Shown here piece by piece: positions 4,764-5,030 of a stretch of DNA of 5,030 bases. The position numbers and the translations under genes were made by a program. How positions within the stretch are numbered: position 1 is the first letter of the stretch; every line of letters begins with the position of its first letter. The notes beneath the pieces were generated by a model. The model was not told where the DNA came from. It saw only the letters and a list, made by a program, of their open reading frames with translations, and searched no databases. The stretch is from JAYEHK01 sp034659475 (GTDB taxonomy: Bacteria > Bacillota > Syntrophomonadia > Syntrophomonadales > Syntrophomonadaceae). The DNA is taken from NCBI GenBank assembly GCA_034659475.1, contig JAYEHK010000044.1, positions 1 through 5,030 of the forward strand, given 5' to 3'.

Positions 4764-5030
4764 AATCAAAATTTATTGAACATCTATAACGGGAATTGAT
4801 TCACCAAGATGTTCTGGAATCGAAATGTCCGACATAGGGCTCCTGACCGCCGACTTTTCTGATCATCGATTTGAAATCATTAATGCTCTGGACTTTCTTA
4901 TGACACTCGATTATCAAGTTTTTATGGAAGGGCCGATTAAGAGCCCCCAGCGGTTGCCTGTCAGGAACATTGAGAACCAAAGGAGATCAGACTTTTTCCC
5001 TGCCAGGCGTTGCGACAATCAAGCTGTTTG
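4764..5030. other. Unassigned stretch with partial open frames at the window edge
   Basis: GC content rises again here compared with 3364-4760. On the plus strand a frame is open from about 4778 to the window end, with a possible ATG at 4825 (MSDIGLLTADFSDHRF), about 68 codons so far and no clear ribosome binding site. On the minus strand a frame enters from the edge, meets TGA near 4989 and continues (PLVLNVPDRQPLGALNRPF to HFDSRTSW) to a TGA just above 4795. Codon use looks slightly better on the minus strand, which would make it another broken gene tail. I recognise neither protein and cannot choose between them. Confidence 0.25.

Noticed and set aside
4602..4799. Plus-strand 65-codon open frame (MQGDDIDPK...).
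   Set aside because: It crosses both ends of the MITE-like element and consists largely of intergenic repeat, so it is not a plausible gene.
1..5030. CRISPR array, tRNA or rRNA.
   Set aside because: No regularly spaced direct repeats and no tRNA- or rRNA-like segments were seen on either strand.

Overview
The window looks like a decayed, mobile-DNA-rich accessory region of a Gram-negative bacterium of moderate GC content. The evidence is a MacB/FtsX-type permease remnant, two toxin-antitoxin-type loci, an integron-like gene cassette, a short transposon-like element and an intergenic repeat of a kind I associate with environmental genomes (Desulfobacterota and relatives). The taxonomic guess is weak because no marker gene is present. 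Every gene I can support is on the minus strand, so gene order runs from high to low coordinates.

Layout from the high end: 4800-5030 is an unrecognised stretch with open frames but no clear gene. 4631-4755 is a 125-bp element with 14-bp perfect terminal inverted repeats and an 8-bp direct repeat at both outer edges, so it looks like a MITE-type insertion. 4436-4607 is AT-rich DNA with a T-loop hairpin and a second inverted-repeat pair. 4441-3240 has the anatomy of an integron gene cassette: an HNH nuclease reading frame whose TAA stop directly abuts a well-formed attC site. The cassette starts with a core that is complementary to its own attC core. The HNH frame carries one in-frame TGA at codon 60.

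Directly after the attC come a good sigma70-type promoter and a UPF0175 antitoxin / PIN (DUF3368-like) toxin pair. The antitoxin is cut by an in-frame TAA and the toxin by a one-base frameshift in a run of six C (six G on the coding strand). Next, a second promoter and strong Shine-Dalgarno sequence precede a small antitoxin-like protein. Its stop codon overlaps (ATGA) the start of a 377-aa protein with an STI1/HOP-like TPR domain and an unrecognised C-terminal domain. This is the only apparently intact operon. It ends beside a 5'-truncated MacB-like permease that contains a 25-bp frameshifting tandem duplication and an in-frame TAG, and that runs off the low-coordinate end.

Two themes emerge. 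First, lesions are frequent: three in-frame stops, one of each type, plus two frameshifts in four genes. This suggests pseudogenisation (or a poor assembly) rather than stop-codon recoding. Second, the attC-bearing cassette followed by a TA module suggests a small integron array or a lone attC; no integrase gene is visible. The most unusual intact item is the antitoxin-like/TPR gene pair, in which a eukaryotic-style co-chaperone TPR protein occupies the position where a toxin would be expected.
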